Below, piece by piece: positions 46,251 to 58,640 of a stretch of 64,000 nt of DNA (position 1 is its first letter; every line of letters starts with the position of its first letter). The stretch covers positions 13,670,297 through 13,734,296 of the forward strand of contig OU452206.1 of the NCBI GenBank assembly GCA_911728435.2. Direction: 5' to 3'. The notes beneath the pieces are model-generated. The model ran no database searches. It saw only the letters and a program-made list of their open reading frames with translations, and was not told the origin of the DNA. The position numbers and the translations under genes are program-made. Source of the stretch: Apoderus coryli. Its lineage: Eukaryota; Arthropoda; Insecta; Coleoptera; Attelabidae.

Positions 46251-47559
46251 CGTAAATTTAGCATTTGGAATTGTAGTTTCGACACAAGCAGACGTTTTTA
46301 TACAAAATTACTTTTTCTTCTAAATCTACAAATAAAAATGTTTTTCCTCTTCTAAACTCTATCCGTTGACACATTGTATCCAGTGTTCCATTTGAAATAA
46401 GCAAGTTGATATCTACTTCCGGTATAACGGGGAGTGTTAATAACTTATAACTATGCCGACGGCATAGTTACACTGCCAAATTTTCAAAATTCTCCCATGT
46501 CTAATTTGCTACATATAAGCTACGACAACCTCCGATCAAACAAATCCGTAGTATATCAAAGAATCCCTGCTATATCTATATGTACGTACGTACATAGCAA
46601 AAATACCAACCAACCTAAATAAAAATCACAAGTCCCTAGAGATATAGTTGAGAAAAAGAGTTCACGCCCGCAGAGCACAGACTCACTCTTATCTTCCCAT
46701 ATCTTTATTTACAACAGGCACCAGCTAAAATGCCTTCGGAATATAAAACAGACTTCTTGATTGAGCAACTTGATTTTCTAGCTCTGCCAGCACCCCCCTC
46801 TACTAGCCACCCACTAAATGTGTGTGGGGGCCCATGAAAACGTATATATAGTCTTGCGATGGAAATACGAGATTTTTGCCAGCAATAGCATCGTCGTAAA
46901 TTTAAAAATGTACGTGTTTCTCCTAATGTATTTCGTTGGGAGGTCGAATAAAGAGAAGAGAATACACTCGCGAAGACTTCAAGTAATTTTATTTATTTCC
47001 TTGGATTTCGTGCTCTTTCATATAACTGTATAGTGATTTTGGTTAGTTTGTGAATTTTCTCATTTTTGACTGCAAATTTATTTTGACGAATAAACGCTGA
47101 CAATCGTTTCGTTTAGTTTAGCTTTATTGAGAATTGTTATCCTCCTGGCACTAATTCGATTTAATATACTACACTAAATTTGGAAAGGAGAGTGTCAACG
47201 TTTCGCAAGGTTTTGCATTGTTATCTCTTACAATTATTTAGATGTGAATCCTGCTGAATATCGATAAAGGCGCGTTCTCTGTTCCATATATTTTGATCAT
47301 TGCTTTAAGAATTTCCTCAATCTACCATCTTTCTGCCGAGGTTCTATCCATGGTCTGATCTCACAATTGAAGACTGGAAATTTCAAAGTTGCTAAGGGTC
47401 AAAAATTAAAAATTTGAGATATTTAAAAAACACTTTTTAAATACTTTATTTTTGCATAAACCGCATTACAAAAAAATAGAACATATATTCGAGTTACTCT
47501 GAATACTTAAATCAAAACTTTACAAAAATCATTATTTTTATATAAAAAATATATTTTCA
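46251..47559. other. No feature recognised
   Basis: AT-rich spacer. A 35-bp block around 46405-46440 (ACTTCCGGTATAAC core) is repeated in inverted orientation at about 55402-55438. Short ORFs have no motif. Confidence 0.4.
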
Positions 47560-48010
47560 AAAACGAAATTGGAAACATGTTAAGTGCCATATGTTTAACC
47601 AAATGTACTAAGTGCCATGGAAAACTTATTGTATTAACTTATTGTAAAAATCTTTATGTTCCAAATTCTCCAAAAACGGAATCATATCTTCTTCTATGTT
47701 TTTTTATCGACACTTATGTGACTTTTATGAGGCAATTCTTCCACTGTTATTTTCTGTACATCAATATTTGACTATCAGCAAAACATGCATTCTGAATGCA
47801 GCAACCGCTTCTTCAGGTGTCGAAAAACGTCACATGACGATCTTGCAATATCAGTTCGCGCACAGCATCAATGGTTTTCGGAACAACAACTGATTTTGAA
47901 TGACCTTCACGAAATTCGCCTTGGAGTGAACTACGACCACGATTGAATTCACCACACCATCGATAAGCACTGGTTCTTAGCACCTTTGAAAATTTCAGTC
48001 TTCAATTATA
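47560..48010 (-). pseudogene. Mariner transposase remnant, internally deleted
   Basis: Minus-strand reading: RAYRWCGEFNRGRSSLQGEF then REGHSKSVVVPKTIDAVREL and ILQDRHVT, the linker between the two helix-turn-helix motifs of mariner transposases. Directly after it comes TPEEAVAAFRMHVL, which belongs near the C-terminus, so the whole DDD catalytic part is deleted. Such fusions are typical of non-autonomous mariner copies. Further downstream pieces are degenerate. Confidence 0.7.
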
Positions 48011-50580
48011 CAGGCTGTCCAGAAACTAATGGATCAAACGAAACCCACAAATTCTAGACAGGATTTCATGGCAATTCGACGTCAAACGGGGATTTACTTC
48101 AGGCAATCGTGGCGGCCAGGCGACTGGTCCACCCCTTCCAATCCTGTGGTCTCTGTAACTAGCGTCCTGGAATCTTCGAATGTTTGCACTAAAATGAGCA
48201 GGACAACCGCCCGTTTTGTCGAATATTCAAAGAGATATTATCTAATAGATCGGGCAAAGTTTAAATAATCTACACCGTTTAGGCGACCCAGCATATCTAC
48301 AGGACCTAATAAATAATTCCCAATTACTCCAACCCATACTTTTATACCGACATATTATGCGTAATTATGTGCGTTAGGAGTCCCTTTCTTAAATTACATG
48401 CCGATTGTCACCAACATAAAAAAAAAATACATTTCGTAAAAAATACGTTTGCCGCAAATCAGATTTATCCTGTTTTTCTTCATCTTCTGACAAGAACAGA
48501 AGACCAGCTGCCTTAAAAAATAGAGCTTTATGAAGAGTCCTTCCTAGTCCCTTGACACCCTATACATTTACTAAAACTAGCTAGCTTTGTCTTTAAAAAA
48601 TTACGTAATATTATAATATGCCCATCCTATATATGAGTACAAGGAGTAGATTGTATATTAGACTTAGCCTAACATAGCCCCACCCAGCATTATGATGAAA
48701 TTGATTGAATTATGCAAAACATCTTGTATTGTCGTGTCGTAACTTTATACTCCCAGAGCAGCAAAGATAGATCTCAACAACGCGTCAGGGTTGCATGAGA
48801 GATACACACTTACACACACCAACAAGGCGAGAGCGCTTGATGGTTTCTGGTTGCAAGTTCACTTATCGTCCGCTTTTACCAGTGGTGTACTTAGAATATT
48901 TCATATTCCGATTAAAGTCAGGAATTTCTACTATTATTTTACGTCAAATGAATGACTCTTTTTGCTTACTTATAAATGACACCTAATTTTAATATTTTTT
49001 ATGTCTGAGCCCGCTCTAACTTCTCCTGATGACATGCTCACTGTCGCTAAATTACGGATTGCTTCTCAAAAACACTGAAAATTAATTTTTCCCAAAAGGA
49101 GATATTTTAACACATGGATTTTCTTTTAAGATAACTAAAACCTCAACTCTCAAGATGTCAGGGTTCTGGTGAGTTCTCAATTTGTGCAACTCATTTTTAA
49201 ATGGACTAACCTTCAAATTTTAAAGTTGGATTTTCGTCTATTCAATCCTACTTTTTGATTATTTCTGGTGCAAAAGGTTACTCATTGACAAAATCACAAT
49301 CAGGGCGCTGATGTGTGGGTTGTGAAATGATTTTCGTTCAAATAAAAGTCAAAAGAACACCACTTAAACCTTTTTTTATTTGGTAAATATTTTACCGTGA
49401 ACATTTTCTAAATTCCAGTGAAGTTTTATAACAATCCACGTACGCGACCTTTTTAAAACTTCTCTTAGGAAAAAACTATCCGGCTGGAAAATTAATATTT
49501 AATGATAGTAGCAAAATTTTCAGTACATACGCTCATGAAACACAGAGGGAATTTTATTGTAGCTTTCGTGTGTCAACTTGTGTTTCACAAAAGCCATGAT
49601 TTTCACAACGGAAAGCTAGATTTTTCCAAGCTCAGCCAGTGCGATGACAGTTTAATATTTTTAAAAACTTTAGGTGGGTATATCCGACTATACGATTATA
49701 TTTTTGACAGTCGTGTATGAATAAAACTGAACTTTTTACCATTTTTTTAAGTGTTTCGTGTTGTAGTTCTCAACGACATAATTAGTTACGTTATAGGTTA
49801 CATGTTTCGCCTTATAAAGGCATCAGCAGACCTATGCTACCAATGCAATTCTAATTTAAAAGGGCGTGTATACTTAGGCATATTTGCTGATGATTAATGT
49901 GTCTTGCAAGAACAAAACACGATTATTATTTTAATATTTGGCACAGAAAAATAGTTAGAAACTGGACAAGCTTCAATAACATGAATAGTAAATATACAAA
50001 ATCAAGAAATATTTCCTGAAAATCCATGATAACTAAACCAAAACATGGTATGTTCCATTTTTTCTATGTTATATTGTTTTTTATTTGTATTATTTTATGT
50101 TATAATAATGTGGTGTTATACTTTAAACTCTGTATATTTATATATAATATTATTGTATATATTTGTTATTATTTTTAAATAAGTATATTATTGTAAAAAT
50201 GTTGTTATTAAAGTACTTTTTTTTATTATGTAAATTATTGTCTACTATTAAAAGACCTGTATAATATATTATAAAGACACCAAAAATAACTTTTGCGGCT
50301 TCAGATATTAATGTTTGTAAAATAAAACCTATAAATAGTTCATAAAATAATGCACTTTGTATTGTATTTAAGCTTCGTCAAAAGATTTTACTACAACACA
50401 ATTATTGTGATCCTGTCACCAAAAATAATAATAAATAATTACTTAACTATTTGTTTAGAGTTTCATTTCAATATATACTAAAATATAAATTTTCCTTAAT
50501 GATCATAATGTGCTTTCATTGAAAGGTTGAACGCAATTGCAATAAACATTAGCCTTTAGAAGTCCTAAAAATAAACTAAC
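48011..50580. other. No feature recognised
   Basis: Contains chance-length ORFs (48029-48268, 48795-48986, 49502-49720 plus) without recognised motifs, and a very AT-rich stretch at 50080-50520. One ACACCCTATACATT end near 48552. Confidence 0.4.
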
Positions 50581-50584
50581 TGTG

Positions 50585-51281
50585 ACCGGTGCATTCTTTG
50601 TGAGCGCATTTGCGATATATGCCACATCAAAACCAAGTCTCACTTTTCCCAAATTCACCACAGACGAGGCGAATTTCATCTAAATATTATTATTCAGAAC
50701 TAGAATCATTACAAATCATTTTTTTTTCATCAATATCTTCTTCACTGCTACTCGGATAAGTTGGGCTAACCTTTATTTTTATTACTCGCTCAACAGGACG
50801 TATCATAGTTCTTCTGTTTGTCATTTTGTTACTGCTTGATCTCTCACTGGTTTGGCTTAACTTCCTTTTCGCGTGTTCTACGTTTTGTTCTCTACTTCTC
50901 TTTAACTCAAATTTTTCCGGAGCAGCAGTTCAAATCTTAGCTGTTCCACAAGGTCTGCCTTTTTTCTCTTCTTTTGAGGTTAGATCCATTTTTAACAGAT
51001 TGTGACTACAATTTTTTGTGCAGACCACTAGGACCAGGTTCACAAGTTTGAGCCTTTTGTAAGGAAGTCTCAGGTTCTTGTTGATTGTCAAAGTCATTTT
51101 CTTCAATCATAACTTCTGGGTCTTCGACCACGGGAGTGTTCCTTACTGTAATATCTTCTGTATTAAAGACATTAGCATTATATGGTACGTGTTTCAACCG
51201 CTCAGAGGTCGAAACCGTTCGTTCTCGCAATATAAAATCAAGTGAAATATAAAGTAGTCTAAACTGTTTTAATGTATGCAT
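50585..51281 (-). pseudogene. Pogo/Tigger-like transposase C-terminal remnant
   Basis: The open part (51006-51281) includes VPYNANVFNTEDI, the counterpart of the PFNxxxFxDEDF block after the DDE domain in pogo-type transposases, then an acidic linker. Continuing across stops to about 50590, the minus strand reads KIKVSPTYPSSSEEDIDEKK, then IRLVCGEFGKSETWF and CGIYRKCAHKECTG, resembling the C-terminal CX2C/HXXC finger (LCGE...W..C..C..W.H..C) that many insect pogo-like proteins carry. Frame breaks make it non-functional. Confidence 0.6.
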
Positions 51282-51384
51282 TACTACCTCAAAATCAGCT
51301 CTAAATTTTCATATTATATCACTGAAAATTAGTTTAAAAATAATCTTGGATTTCTTTGCTCGTATATTTAATAATAATCTGTTT

Positions 51385-52195
51385 ATTCGTTATTATCGTT
51401 ACAACATTTGTTCATAGAATATATGTATGCTCTTATTAAATTAACAACGAAAAGGGTTAGACGGCAGCAGTGCTGATATTTAGGTCTAACCCAAATTCAG
51501 ATAAAACTCAATAACTAAATTCCCAAACCAAAAGAATGTACTCATAAAAAATTATAGAAACAAAAATAAAACTATTCAGTTCCAATAATTACCCAAACCA
51601 GACAGTCTGAAGTATATGATTAAGAAAAAAATATATAAAATGCGGTCCTTTCCTTTCTTTTATACAATTTCACACAGATTAATAGGTGATACTTAAAACT
51701 ATTTATAACAGTAAAAGTAGACTCCGATAAGAGTTCCCGAAACGCGCAGAACTCAATGTTTTTAAATGTGCAGGGAAATTGTTATAGACAGCATAAATAT
51801 TATAAGTAAATGATCTCAGGAAAATTGCACTTCGATGAGGAGGAGGAGTTAGGAGTCCTTTGAATCTTAAATTTAGCGTATGCACATCAGACCTAAAACC
51901 AATTTTATTGTACAAATACGGAGGTCTTCTAAACAATATTATCGAAATACATAAACAAGCTAAGTGCAATCTTCTCCTATTCTCCAAGTTTGTGAGAGAC
52001 AAGCTCGTACTTACGGATACCATAAATATATCTTAGACAACATTTTTGAATACGTTATATTCTGTTTTTATCGAAACTATTAAGACAAGGCCCATAAACA
52101 ACATCGCAATAATTAAAGTAATTTAATACCAATGAATCCGTAAGCATAATCTTCAGAAAATTCGGCAAAACATGACGATAAGGATACAACATTTT
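51385..52195 (-). pseudogene. 5'-truncated non-LTR retrotransposon fragment
   Basis: Upstream frame: DSLVLNYFNYCDVVYGPCLN and RIQRIQKCCLRYIYGIRKYE. After a frameshift, the open part (51703-52023) reads LENRRRLHLACLCISIILFR, RPPYLYNKIGFRSDVHTLNL, FKGLLTPPPHRSAIFLRSFT and YNNFPAHLKTL. This is the same subfamily as the copy at 14938-15573 (PPYLYNKI, FRSDVH, PPxHR). A short AATAATAAT run near 51390 marks its 3' end. Confidence 0.8.
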
Positions 52196-53972
52196 CAGAT
52201 TAGCGTAAGCTTTGTTTAAGTTTTAAGCGTTTTAAATTCTTCGCAGATTTTTTACATGAAATTGTATTATTATCCACATTTACCTTAAATATTTGTTTAG
52301 CTATTTCTTTATGTTTACCAAAAACCAATAAACCTGATTTAGATGGATATCTGTATTGAACAATTGTAAAGCCATATATAAAGGTTGTTGAAATCAAAAG
52401 AAAATTTAATTTGTCGGTCATCAGCATATTCGTAATTCTGCGAATTTGTACATTTGTATATATTAGATGTGTACACAGAGAAAATCTGTACTTTTGCGAA
52501 AAACGGACCCATTGATTCAATGACATATTACATTCAGTATTCCTCGAATACAACAACGTTTCATTCAAGTATATAAGCCTATATTTGTAACTAATAGTAT
52601 TGAATTATCTACTCAATTACAAGGTGTTATTGAGTTTCAATGAATGGTTTCAATACAACATTTCCTTGAATCAAACGTATGTTTTAGAATTGACTCAAAG
52701 TACTAGTTTTTCCTTGAACTAACACATTCTATTACCTAAACGACACAAACTTTTCTTTGGATGTCTCTTGTGATTGAATTGAACAGAAATTTATTTAAAC
52801 AAACTACAAACTGTTCATGGGTTTTATTAGGTTTGTAATAATTGTACTAACATATCAACTGATTGTATACTATATAAGCAAATGCTGAGCCAAATGCAAA
52901 GTATATTTGGCAATAGTACAACTTCTAATTTAATTGAAAAGATAGAACTTGTGGTCGATGTTCAATAAAATCAATAATAACTGCAGTTTCACAGAAAAAA
53001 AAACAATATATCTTCATAAAAATAAAAAAATGGACAAATTCTCTGACCATAGTTTCATACAAAATAACGAACAAAAAATGCAGAAGTTAAATGACATTAG
53101 ATCCATTCTTTTTTTGTACAATAAAAATATTTATTTTTTCAAACAGAAAAATATGTGTCTTTTTTCATAACATAATATAATTATTATATTAAAAATTTGT
53201 TTAAGTCAAATTGACAACCATCACATTATGCATGTTGTCATCTCCATTATGTTCCCCTCAGAAGCAGCATACTGCTATTGGATGTATACGTGCTACCGGG
53301 GGTTAATGGGGAAAGAAGTTCATAATTATTATTTATCTATAGAAATTATTAGAATAAGTATGTAGTAAATAACATTCAAGTTCAAAATAAGTTACCAGAA
53401 CAGATTTTCGTGTATGTTTCTAACGATTTAAGAAACTGAATTCGAGTTCCTATTTGAGGGATCAACTCTAATATTTTCATGGGATAGTTCTTGTACAACT
53501 TCCAATGTAATTTTATTGCCTAAAAATTAATAAATGAATTACGCATAAGTAATACCAAGGTATCTAACATACTAAAATTGGTAAAAAAACAATTTGGTTT
53601 AGTTACACAATAATTTTACCTATGTAGGTATAATAACAAAATTAACGTGTTAAATGGCGTCAAATTTTTAAAAGAAACTGCAACAGTATTTTTTTCCGTG
53701 TAGAGACAAAAAATAATGATGGGTGTTCTTTAAAATTTAATTTAGTCTATCCCAATTTTTATCTTGTTATACTACTTTTCCGAGGTTCAAGGGTTAATAT
53801 TCCTGTGCAAAATATTTTTGGTAAAAACAAACATACTAAGTATGAAACATTTTCCTTAACATTCTGTGAACTTAATCAACAAACATATTTGTCAAGTCAA
53901 CTGTCACTTATTTGCTCTATATGTCAGTTTAGTTAATTTATCTTATTATTTCTTCTTCCAAATTACCATTTA
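52196..53972. other. 5' flank of the FERM gene; no other gene seen
   Basis: AT-rich. The minus ORF at 52200-52568 (122 codons) has no known motif. Promoter of the FERM gene should lie toward 53.9 kb; a CTATATG near 53917 is not a convincing TATA box. Confidence 0.35.
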
Positions 53973-55367
53973 ATGATGCAAACTGTTTTCTCCAAAACGG
54001 GCATTGAGGTCCGCTTTTCCTGCACCATCCATCTACTCAGTAATGGAGAAATCATTGAGTGTGAATACAAATCGGATAATACTGGTAGAGATCTATTAGA
54101 ACATGTATGTAACCACCAAAATTTACAAACGTTGGACTACTGGGGTTTGAAATTTGTTAGTGGAGGCGTAGACGCGCGCCGATATTGGCTGGAAATGGAT
54201 AAATTAATACAATCACAAGTACGAAATGTTACTGGACCGATACAATTTCATTTTCGACTAAAGGTATATCCGTTAGAACCATATAGAATTAATGACTACA
54301 ACGTCCGATGTCAAGTATTTCAACAACTCCGTTTGGACCTTTTAAGTGGAAGGCTTACGTGTAGCATCAATGATGCTGCCATGTTGGTCGCGTTAATTTT
54401 ACAATTTGTTTATGGAGAATTTAATAGCACTTCATTTTATAGCTACATGAGTTATATTAAGGAGAAGATAATACGAAAAGAGCGGTTCCAAACCCAGTAC
54501 TTCCTTTCGGTTCAAGCTAGAGCTCTAGAAATCTACGAGACTTTCCTTAGCGGTTTAGAACGGCTTGAAATACAAGATTTATTTCTTAGAATGGCTAGTA
54601 AACTAGATTCCTATGGCGTAGAACCATTTGCAGTAGAAAATATTCAACGCATCATAATGAATTTATGGATAAACTACAACGGTATTGTAGCGTTCATACA
54701 AAAACGTAGAATTCTTGACTTGCATTGGTCAGAAATAGTTGATATAACCCGTCAAGATGAAACTCTGTTAATTTATATAGAAAATAAAAAGTTAATAATG
54801 CTGAAATGTGGTTCTATAAGTGAATGTAACTATATCTGGAATATAGCCATAGCAAATCTAGCTCATTTTAATACGTTCATTGCAACGCTACCACAAAACA
54901 TTTTTGATGAAAATGAGGAGAGAAAAATCAATGACGCTGAATCAAATGCCACAGCTATAGTCGATTACAAATGTAAGAAACTAGATCCGCTATCGTGTTT
55001 CAACACAAGTTTGAGTAATTTATTACGAATGTCTGACTGTTCACTTTGTAAGAGAGTTAATTTGAAATGGTTAATGTCACAGGCACCAATCTATTTGTTT
55101 TTGCTGATGTATGTTTTGGGTTATAATATGGAATTATTTAATGAATTGTTGAGTAAATGTAATTTGCATCATCCAGTTCAAAGCTTTTTGTTAAATAAAC
55201 TGATCATGTCCTATACTTTGTTTTACTGTTTTCCAATTAAGTTTGAGGTTACTAAAATGGGATTCGATTTTCGTTTTAATCTACAGGTTGATTCAGCTAA
55301 GTGTTTGATTAGAAGTTTTAGAAGAAAAAACAGATATGTTGATTTAAAACTTTCTAAGTTTATATAA
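53973..55367 (+). CDS. Intronless FERM-domain protein (FRMD3/FRMD5-like), possible retrogene
   Basis: 464 residues in one uninterrupted frame. FERM-N (about 12-95): CTIHLLSNGEIIECEYKSD, TGRDLLEHVCNH, LDYWGLKFV. FERM-M (about 108-215): YNVRCQVFQQLRLDLLSGRL then INDAAMLVALILQFVYGEFN, the helical acyl-CoA-binding-like lobe. FERM-C/PH-like (about 220-300): YGVEPFAVE, INYNGIVAFI, ILDLHWSEIVDI, ECNYIWNIAIANLAHF. The GRLxCSxxDAAxL pattern and spacing resemble the FRMD3/5 and protein 4.1 group, which link membrane proteins to cortical actin. A hydrophobic segment near 373-388 (IYLFLLMYVLGYNMEL) might be membrane-associated. Host FERM genes normally have many introns, so an intronless copy suggests retroposition with retained coding capacity. 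The second ATG (codon 2) is equally usable. Confidence 0.8.
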   Translation: MMQTVFSKTGIEVRFSCTIHLLSNGEIIECEYKSDNTGRDLLEHVCNHQNLQTLDYWGLKFVSGGVDARRYWLEMDKLIQSQVRNVTGPIQFHFRLKVYPLEPYRINDYNVRCQVFQQLRLDLLSGRLTCSINDAAMLVALILQFVYGEFNSTSFYSYMSYIKEKIIRKERFQTQYFLSVQARALEIYETFLSGLERLEIQDLFLRMASKLDSYGVEPFAVENIQRIIMNLWINYNGIVAFIQKRRILDLHWSEIVDITRQDETLLIYIENKKLIMLKCGSISECNYIWNIAIANLAHFNTFIATLPQNIFDENEERKINDAESNATAIVDYKCKKLDPLSCFNTSLSNLLRMSDCSLCKRVNLKWLMSQAPIYLFLLMYVLGYNMELFNELLSKCNLHHPVQSFLLNKLIMSYTLFYCFPIKFEVTKMGFDFRFNLQVDSAKCLIRSFRRKNRYVDLKLSKFI

Positions 55368-55654
55368 GAAGGAAAAGCTTATTTAAAAAAATATTTTCAA
55401 GATGGCAGCACTTCGGTTATACCGGAAGTGGATATGACCTTCCTTATCTTAAATAGAATATGTTATTATACTGTCAGATTCCCTGTTCAGTTATATGTAT
55501 TTTTTCTTTCTCTATACCTATCTTCAACTGTTTTTGCAAAAATAATTTATTTCGATTTTTTTGCTCCAAAACTGGTTTACCGAAAAAAAATCGTTATTTC
55601 ATAGCCTCAATAGATAGTATCTTGAAATTTGTCAGTTACTTTAAGAACATCTTG

Positions 55655-56293
55655 GGAAAGTTATTTCTCTTGACAAGTTGAACCATAAGGTAACAGGGTG
55701 GCCGAAATTTATTGTGGTATTACTTTCTATTAAAAATAGGCTTAAGTCAATTTTCTCAAATGGAACACCCTGTATATCATCCTGTACTGAAAGACAATCA
55801 AATTCACTTTCAAACGAAACGGTAAGATTTTCGAAATGAAAGCAAGTTTCTAGCAAAATTGGATTTTTCCGAATTAATCTTCATTAATTTTCTGCATCAA
55901 TCCGTCGCATAAATTTATTCTACGTTGCCTATCACCGTCTTCGAGTTGCTGAACTTTTTTAACTTTGTTGATGTACATTTTAGTAGATTTTAATATTCTT
56001 TGAGAAGACGAATATGAGACTCCAATTGCGTTTACGCAGCTGCTCTAATTGACAATCTGGGTTCTGTGTGGAAGTATCGTCAAAACGTTTCTTACCTATT
56101 CCTCATCTTCAGTTACTGTTTTTTCTCTTCTTGTTCTTTTCCAATTTGACCGCTTGGAATAAAACTTAATTTGATTTTGCGAAACTTGGACCTCCATTTG
56201 AGAAAATTGACTTATGTCAATTTTAAATAGGAGATAATATTATAAAATACCCTGTAACCTTATGGTTCAATTTGTAAAGAGAAATAACTTTCC
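55655..56293. mobile_element. Non-autonomous element with inverted repeats (CAGGGTG inside ends)
   Basis: GGAAAGTTATTTCTC at 55655, followed by TGAACCATAAGGTAACAGGGT, has its reverse complement at about 56245-56293. An inner pair (TTGACTTATGTCAATTTT against its complement near 55745) extends the symmetry. No ORF of meaning. About 640 bp. Confidence 0.7.
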
Positions 56294-58023
56294 TAAAACG
56301 CTCTTAAAGTGCCTTCAAAATTGCAAGAAACACTGGTTTGGACCAACAAAATTAATATTAATTAATATTAATTTTAAACAGCTAAGTTTAAAATGTTACT
56401 TTGGATATTCTGGAACATATACAGAAATTTTCGTAGGACATTTTTAAACTATTTGAATTTGTGTTACCAAATTTCTCACATCACATACAAAATGTATACA
56501 CCTACTCTACTAATCCACACTGGATATATTGGCTTCATTGGCCTCTATCTATGATACCCTTCTATAGATAGCACAGTGGCTCTTTGTGCACGGTAGTTTG
56601 CGTGTCAAACGGTGGTCCCACCAGCATCAGGCTAGTGTATCGGACTCCCGTGGGCGCTATATAACCGGAGGAATACTGTTGAGTGATAATTATAGGTCAC
56701 GTGACGCCTAATTGTCATCATTACTTTGCTTCGATATTGACTCTCTCTCTATGCCACCACTGCCAACAACAAAAGGGACTGACTACTATAGGCGAGCTGA
56801 TATATAACATTGTGTATACTAGTTAGCTGAATGAGTGACGGTTATATGGCTTTAATGTTGTTTATAGCTATTAGAATGTTAATTTGATTTGCTATTGGTA
56901 TGTGACTACCACTAAATTAAGATAGAAGTTTAATAAGCGATATGTTAAGACGCTCGGACGTAAGAATTGTTCAGAGTTTTAAAGTCAAGACTAAACTGGT
57001 GTGGAAATATCAAAGAAAGCTCAAGGCCTTAGCAAACCATAACACGGTTAACCTAACGAAATTTCTTGGCCTTAATGCAGAATATTTGTAGCGTAACAGG
57101 TCGCTTTTCAGGTTCGTGGGTGAGTCACACAATCAAAACTAAGGCTTTTATCGGTATCAGGTTATTTATTTTCATATAATTAACAATCCATAATAAGAAA
57201 CCCAAAGTTACAAATAAAACAAAGTACACGAACCTTCGTAAATCTAGAGTAGATAGATGACTAAGGCTAATATATATCAATTTATTTTATATTACTAAAA
57301 ATAGAAGAAATGTAACTTGAAAAAGAAAACGCCAAGGTTTACGCCATTCATTACAACAAAACTAAATAAAAATTACATACCTAAAGCTGGTATAACCCCT
57401 TCGGTAACACAAACCACTAAACTCTCACCTTGGGTTTTAATACTAAATTATTTATCAATAACTAATAATTAATAATAAATAAGTAAATATTCCCAGTTAA
57501 CTCTTTTGAGAGAAATATCAAGAATGCTGAAAAATGAACTTATCGAAAATAATCAAATACCTATCGCCCAAGTTATAGATAGTAACACCCCGAAAAAAAC
57601 AACTAGTACCGATATACAGAAACAAATTCAACAGCAAAAGTAAAGTAAATTAAAAATACAGTGTCTTTCACTGTACTGGTGAAAATAAAGAAAGTAATAG
57701 ATGTCGTTATTCTACAGAATAAAGTTGCATGTATGTCTCAATTATCACAAACCATCTCGGTTTTTTAGTTTTATTGTTTGGGATACTAATTAAAAGCTCG
57801 GATCCCAACTCTTCTATATCATTTAACCTCAATTTGTACAGTTCGTCACGTCGTCAGCATGTCCGAAATATTAAAGCAATCTAAAAGAAATAACAAAAAC
57901 TAGTTTTTTTGGGAGTACTTAAATGGATTAAGCTGAAAATTTTAACAAATCTGGGAGCTACGCGTTTTCTCATAAATACAAAAATATATTGGTCTGAATC
58001 GATAGCAAAAATAATATAAAAAA
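56294..58023. other. No gene seen; one compositionally complex patch
   Basis: 56500-56800 is less AT-rich and non-repetitive (GTCCCACCAGCATCAGGC, CGGACTCCCGTGGGCG). The remainder, including 57060-57250 with a TTTCAGGTTCGTGGGTGAG stretch that could be an LTR-element scrap, is not assignable. Confidence 0.3.
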
Positions 58024-58640
58024 CGTACGGGATAATGTAACCTGTATAAATGGCATCTATTTTAGAATGGAGTCCTAATAATTCTACAAAAACTGACGTT
58101 GAAAGAATTTTGAAAATCTGAATAGTTTTGCTTCAGTAGACCGTCGCGTCTAACGTGACTCACCCTGTATAATAGCTCTGGTGCTCATTTTCGGCTCAGC
58201 TTTCCAGGAGCTTTTGCAGCGTTCTTTTAGACAAAGCTCCAGATCATCCTGTATAATGGGTAGCTTTTCGAAGCAATATGTAATGGATTATTTTACTACA
58301 AGATCTTGTACATCTTATAAAATACCTACTATTTGCAAAACGCATTGGCGTAACTATAAAAAATGGCTCATAATGGGGCATGTTTTTTGACTTTTAAAAT
58401 TAATATCTAGTTAACTATGTATTTTAGAGCAAACAAACCTTACATTAAAATCATTCAATAAGATGTCTAGATCGAAATCAAAAATAATATCTATAGGGTC
58501 TTCCATTTAAAAAAACGTAACTTTGGTATGCTACGGGATAATGTAACACACTGTATAAATGGCACCTATTTTAGAATGTAGTCCTAATAGGTCTACAAAA
58601 TCAGTCGTTGAAAGAACTTTGAAAATCTGAATAGTTTTGA
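58024..58640. repeat. Dispersed direct repeat, two copies of about 115 bp
   Basis: 58024-58138 and 58528-58640 share ACGGGATAATGTAAC, TGTATAAATGGCA, CTATTTTAGAATG and GAAAATCTGAATAGTTTT in the same order and spacing, with roughly 10-15% mismatches. They are about 504 bp apart. The spacer ORF 58181-58390 is not recognised. Family unknown. Confidence 0.75.

Noticed and set aside
52200..52568. 122-codon minus ORF upstream of the FERM gene
   Set aside because: Length is notable but composition is background-like and no motif is recognised; directly abuts a decayed non-LTR fragment.
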